NCBI GenBank assembly: GCA_030590505.1
Contig: JAUUYH010000005.1
Coordinates: forward strand, 1 to 34,174
Direction: 5' to 3'
DNA from: Kiritimatiellota bacterium
Lineage (GTDB): Bacteria; Verrucomicrobiota; Lentisphaeria; Victivallales; JAADHT01
Length of the DNA: 34,174 nucleotides
Position 1 is the stretch's first letter; the number at the start of each line of letters is the position of its first letter. The notes beneath the pieces were generated by a model. The model was not told where the DNA came from. It did no database searches and saw nothing but the letters and a program-made list of their open reading frames with translations. The translations under genes were made by a program, and so were the position numbers. Positions 32,410-34,174 of the stretch are shown piece by piece.

Positions 32410-33270
32410 CTATTTTGCTGCTTTTTCAGAACCTCTTACATAGATGAACCAGTAAACAAGTCCACATAAAATGAACCCACCAACAAAGTTACCAAGTGTA
32501 ACAGTTATGATATTATTAGTCCACATTGTCGTCCAGTTAAGAGCTCCGAGCAGTTCAGGAGTTTTTCCTGAAGCTACAACTGCTTTATCAAACCCTTTAG
32601 CAAAGATTCCAGCTGGGATAAAATACATATTAGCAATACTATGCTCAAAACCTGAAGTAACAAACGCCATAATCGGGAAGAAAATAGCAAGTACTTTTCC
32701 GCCGATATCTTTGGATGCCACAGCCATCATTACAGCTAAACAAACAATCCAGTTACAGCAAATAGCACGGAAGAAATATGCAAAATTATGTCCAGTAGGT
32801 TGAACAGAACTTACTTTTGCACTGGCAATCTTAATCGCTGTCGCACCAACATTTCCATCTAAAAGACAAGAAAATTTTGCAATCATAATAGCTAAAAGTA
32901 CAGAACCGATAAGGTTTCCAAGATAGACAAAGAACCAGTTTTTAGCTAATCCAGCAAAACCGATTTTCTTCTCTGCAAGAGCAACTCCCAACAAGCAATT
33001 TCCTGTCCATAATTCAGATCCTGGGATCATTACAAGCATAAGTCCTACACTAAAAACTCCACCGATGAAGAATTTCTTCAATCCGAAAAGTGCGGGTTCT
33101 CCACCTATTGACCATCCTGTTCCTACAACCGTTGCAAGGTGAGCTGCAAATCCAATAAATACTCCTGCAAGAATTCCGAGTAATAGTAATTTACCCGCAG
33201 TTCCTGCAGCTTTCTTTTCTCCGATTCCTACCAATGCTTTTGAAAGGTCAGCTGGTGCCATAAAATTCAT
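32410..33270 (-). CDS. Formate/nitrite transporter family channel
   Basis: This 286-residue protein of the FNT family has about six TM segments. Signatures are PGSELWTGNCLL (about 83-94), NWFFVYLGNLIGS, CCNWIVCLAVMMA (about 170-182) and SGFEHSIANMYFIPAGI (about 206-222). FNT proteins form pentamers that move formate, nitrite or hydrosulfide across the inner membrane. With Mo-cofactor genes beside it, formate (as substrate for a Mo or W formate dehydrogenase) is the most likely cargo, but the sequence alone does not decide it. GGAG precedes the ATG at 33270. A second ATG lies three codons in. A strong terminator follows, and a CRP/FNR-like site lies upstream. Confidence 0.93.
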   Translation of the reverse strand: MNFMAPADLSKALVGIGEKKAAGTAGKLLLLGILAGVFIGFAAHLATVVGTGWSIGGEPALFGLKKFFIGGVFSVGLMLVMIPGSELWTGNCLLGVALAEKKIGFAGLAKNWFFVYLGNLIGSVLLAIMIAKFSCLLDGNVGATAIKIASAKVSSVQPTGHNFAYFFRAICCNWIVCLAVMMAVASKDIGGKVLAIFFPIMAFVTSGFEHSIANMYFIPAGIFAKGFDKAVVASGKTPELLGALNWTTMWTNNIITVTLGNFVGGFILCGLVYWFIYVRGSEKAAK

Positions 33271-33382
33271 CTTAACTTTTCTCCTATTTTCGTGTACATA
33301 CTTACTGTTTTGCTTTATTTTATTACCTAAAACAACGCACAGGCACAGAGTTTACACTTATTCTTCACTTATTCAAGCGTAT

Positions 33383-33398
33383 TGTGATATTTTTCACA
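33383..33398. promoter_or_regulatory. CRP/FNR-family binding site upstream of the FNT gene
   Basis: TGTGATATTTTTCACA has both perfect TGTGA and TCACA half-sites separated by 6 nt. On the minus strand it is followed by TTGAAT (33371-33376) and TAAACT (33349-33354) at 16-nt spacing, a plausible promoter for the transporter gene. The site would sit just upstream of the -35 box, as expected for an activator. Confidence 0.6.
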
Positions 33399-33460
33399 TA
33401 AAAATATATACATTGTTTCAATATATATATACACACCTATATTCTTGTAGGTTTAAAAAA

Positions 33461-33679
33461 TTAATCATCTTGTTTGATTTGTATAGTAAATAGCTCCTTT
33501 TCTGTGGTGATTGAAACGGTTTCCCATCCTTTACCCAAAGCTGTTCGCATAACATTTTCTTTAGCTGTTTCGTTATCAACGACGATTTCCAACTCTTTAT
33601 CCTTTCCACTCTTCATGGCTGCAACCATTTTCATTATCGGTTGTGGGCAGATTAATCCTTTTGCATCTATTTTTTTCAT
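33461..33679 (-). CDS. TusA-family sulfur (or selenium) carrier protein
   Basis: This 72-residue protein begins MKKIDAKGLICPQPIMKMV, with the conserved C-P-x-P motif that carries a persulfide. The ATG at 33679 is chosen because AAGGA lies 8 nt upstream. An earlier GTG-type start would add eight residues without a binding site. Its gene follows a YedE-like transporter gene by 51 nt, matching the known yedE-yedF pairing, though true YedF is longer. It may carry sulfur for Mo-cofactor enzymes or selenium. A short REP-like palindrome lies between the two genes. Confidence 0.88.
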   Translation of the reverse strand: MKKIDAKGLICPQPIMKMVAAMKSGKDKELEIVVDNETAKENVMRTALGKGWETVSITTEKELFTIQIKQDD

Positions 33680-33693
33680 TATTTTTTCCTTTC

Positions 33694-33716
33694 GGACGGG
33701 CACATAGGCGCCGTCC
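33694..33716. repeat. REP-like palindrome
   Basis: GGACGG (33694-33699) and CCGTCC (33711-33716) form a hairpin whose outer part CCGTCCCTAC resembles the CGTCCCTAC core of the repeats near the Bro-N gene. It lies just upstream of the TusA-like gene. Confidence 0.6.
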
Positions 33717-33730
33717 CTACATTTTGTTGG

Positions 33731-34174
33731 TTATTCTTTGCCTCTCATACAGTATCCAATTATTGCAACAATTATGATTCCTGTAACTACAGCAATCTGT
33801 CCATTTATACCGACACCTTTTGGTGTTGCTGCTAATCCCCAATTATGCGCAAGAGCTGCTCCTGCAAGCATTCCTATCACAAAAACTGCACCATCTCCAT
33901 CACCTTCGCCAGCTAAGACACACTGCCTGCCTGGACATCCACCACCAAGTGTAAAGCAAAGACCTGCAAGTACCATTCCTAGAAAATTCCAAAGAGCTGC
34001 CGTATGAGCTATTGGTTGACCTTCATATCCTAATTCAAACTGACCGAACATCAAATTTGCGATTGTCGCAGCAATGACCAGAGCTACGGCTCCATATAGT
34101 AAATGCATCTGCTTAAATAAAATAAGGTCTCTAATACCTCCGATTGTACAGAATCGACTTCTTTGAACTAAAAA
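33731..34174 (-). CDS. yedE: YeeE/YedE-family transporter, C-terminal part (putative selenium transporter)
   Basis: The reading frame is open to the right edge of the window, so 147 codons of a longer gene are present, with the N-terminus missing. The edge encodes LVQRSRFCTIGGIRDLILF, a conserved YeeE/YedE half-repeat. The next repeat has GGGCPGRQCVLAGEGDGDGA followed by GAALAHNWGLAA. The cysteines C9 and that in GGCPGRQ are typical of this family, which passes sulfur compounds such as thiosulfate through cysteine-lined pores. The AGEGDxD and AHNxGLA pattern is closer to the YedE subfamily linked to selenium metabolism. The downstream TusA-like gene fits either role. The internal methionine at 34108 is not the true start. 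Confidence 0.88.
   Translation of the reverse strand, partial: FLVQRSRFCTIGGIRDLILFKQMHLLYGAVALVIAATIANLMFGQFELGYEGQPIAHTAALWNFLGMVLAGLCFTLGGGCPGRQCVLAGEGDGDGAVFVIGMLAGAALAHNWGLAATPKGVGINGQIAVVTGIIIVAIIGYCMRGKE

Noticed and set aside
33418-33609. 63-residue minus-strand frame overlapping the TusA-like gene
   Set aside because: It is an out-of-frame shadow of a gene with a clear CPxP motif and ribosome-binding site.

Overview
The window is an AT-rich stretch from a bacterial chromosome. It carries features of a diderm: an Mla/MCE lipid-transport pair, an O-antigen-ligase-like polymerase and a lipoprotein binding protein. It also carries an Asp23/AmaP pair more familiar from Gram-positives, and a membrane Ser/Thr kinase with a C-terminal leucine-rich region of the sort common in the PVC group. 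Molybdenum, formate/nitrite-type transport, selenium-linked genes and a hydrogenase-maturation-type protease suggest an anaerobe. My best guess is Lentisphaerota, Kiritimatiellota or a similar lineage, but this is inference because no rRNA is present.

Layout. Positions 1-6705 lie on the minus strand. They encode a RicT/PSP1 protein, a Wzy/O-antigen-ligase-like protein, QueF, a membrane Ser/Thr kinase with an unusual lysine arrangement, the SRP RNA (ffs, too short to show as an ORF) and the first 28 codons of dnaX. Positions 7108-18991 lie on the plus strand: aroQ, accB, accC, asp23-like, amaP-like, acyl carrier protein, a hydrogenase-maturation-type protease, nadD, rsfS, mlaF, mlaD, a membrane glycosyltransferase-like protein and a large hybrid histidine kinase. 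Positions 19162-32275 form a molybdenum supercluster, mostly on the minus strand: MOSC-MogA fusion, moaC, a compact moaA, moeA, mobA, mobB, modC, modB, modA, a modE fusion and a small cysteine-rich protein. An FNT-family transporter, a TusA-like protein and a YedE-like (putative selenium) transporter lie beyond it. Molybdate or tungstate would be imported by ModABC, controlled by ModE, made into molybdopterin by MoaA/MoaC and loaded or converted to the guanine-dinucleotide form by MogA, MoeA, MobA and MobB. MoaD and MoaE are not in the window.

The supercluster is heavily invaded. Two double-domain four-helix-bundle proteins, of the family encoded by 23S rRNA intervening sequences, sit at modA/modB and inside the modE reading frame. 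Each is flanked by inverted arrays of a related 12-nt repeat, so a transcript could fold with the protein gene in the loop. A Bro-N gene between mobA and moeA is bracketed by direct repeats that also supply identical C-terminal tails to it and to MobA. A 78-nt repeat occurs twice, inverted, around moeA/bro/mobA. A decayed PIN-domain module lies between moaA and moeA. The most interesting candidates for new biology are the repeat-bounded four-helix-bundle insertions and the WNK-like lysine placement in the kinase.
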